This document shows, piece after piece, positions 63,905 through 64,000 of a stretch of DNA of 64,000 bases. The notes below the pieces were generated by a model. The model was not told the DNA's origin. It did not search any database and was given only the letters and a program-made list of their open reading frames with translations. A program made the translations under genes and the position numbers. This DNA comes from Forficula auricularia (taxonomy: Eukaryota; Arthropoda; Insecta; Dermaptera; Forficulidae). Within the stretch, counting starts at the first letter, position 1, and each line of letters opens with the position of its first letter. The stretch lies in the NCBI GenBank assembly GCA_024734495.1, contig JALMQS010000070.1:12037294-12101293 (forward strand). Direction: 5' to 3'.

Positions 63905-64000
63905 AACAATTTTAACCGACTTCAAAAAAGGAAAAGGTTCTCTATTCGACTGATTTTTTTTTTTTTTTTTTTGTGCCTTTTACCTCATATCTCCGTCAAT
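63905..64000 (+). repeat. Start of an ACCGACTTC-type repeat, cut by the window end
   Basis: AACCGACTTCAAAAAAGG at about 63917, then GGTTCTCTATT and a long T run, then CATATCTCCGTCAAT. This is the standard start of a common insect interspersed repeat. The rest lies outside the window. Confidence 0.6.

Noticed and set aside
1..64000. CRISPR array, phage, plasmid or viral genome segment
   Set aside because: No short regularly spaced repeats, no prokaryotic gene structure, and no capsid or polymerase genes; all polymerase-like frames are LINE reverse transcriptases.

Overview
The window is AT-rich eukaryotic nuclear DNA made almost wholly of transposable elements. The non-LTR retrotransposon families, hAT elements, Helentron-like ends, CAGGGTG-ended MITEs and tRNA-derived SINEs fit an arthropod (an insect or a crustacean); the species cannot be named from the sequence. 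No complete host gene was found. There is no rRNA, CRISPR array, operon or bacterial feature.

Layout. 0-6.5 kb: a broken LINE end, hairpin elements, and two elements with 8-bp target duplications (2487-3049, 4665-5156). 7.2-7.9 kb: five tandem exon-like units with intact splice signals. 8.5-15 kb: small hairpin retroposons flank an almost intact RTE-like LINE (9074-12477, 12-bp target duplication). 15-18 kb: little repeat, with two weak exon candidates. 18.6-24.6 kb: hairpins, then a decayed hAT transposon containing a Helentron-like insert. 25-31 kb: LINE fragments, an inverted-repeat element split by a LINE and a hAT, and a 78-bp mini-retroposon. 33.2-36.5 kb: a MITE, a CCAAT/NRF1/Sp1-like promoter followed by short lysine-rich exons, and an ACCGACTTC-type repeat. 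36.9-47.4 kb: a perfect 208-bp palindrome, SINEs, MITEs, Helentron-like ends and a tandem duplication. 48.1-55.0 kb: a nested stack in which one LINE fragment is split by a 5.3-kb Jockey LINE, a hAT MITE, and an inverted-repeat element that itself carries a SINE. 56.5-64 kb: more hairpins, a ZBED-type hAT relic, a near-identical second copy of the 25-kb LINE, and the start of another ACCGACTTC repeat.

The main observation is a population of short retroposons (78-299 bp). Seven copies are flanked by 11-15 bp target duplications and share a 3' tip (TGTTTCACC, about 2 nt, then GAACCAACACC or a close variant), although their upstream parts differ. The longer copies fold into long hairpins. Most carry a small hammerhead-like core, CTGAWGAW - stem - GAAA, whose stem sequence differs between families while its pairing is kept. 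It has one base more than a canonical hammerhead before stem II. No reverse transcriptase clearly linked to them is in the window. A relation to Penelope-like elements or retrozymes is my inference.

Confidence is highest where target duplications and terminal repeats agree, and lowest for the exon candidates.
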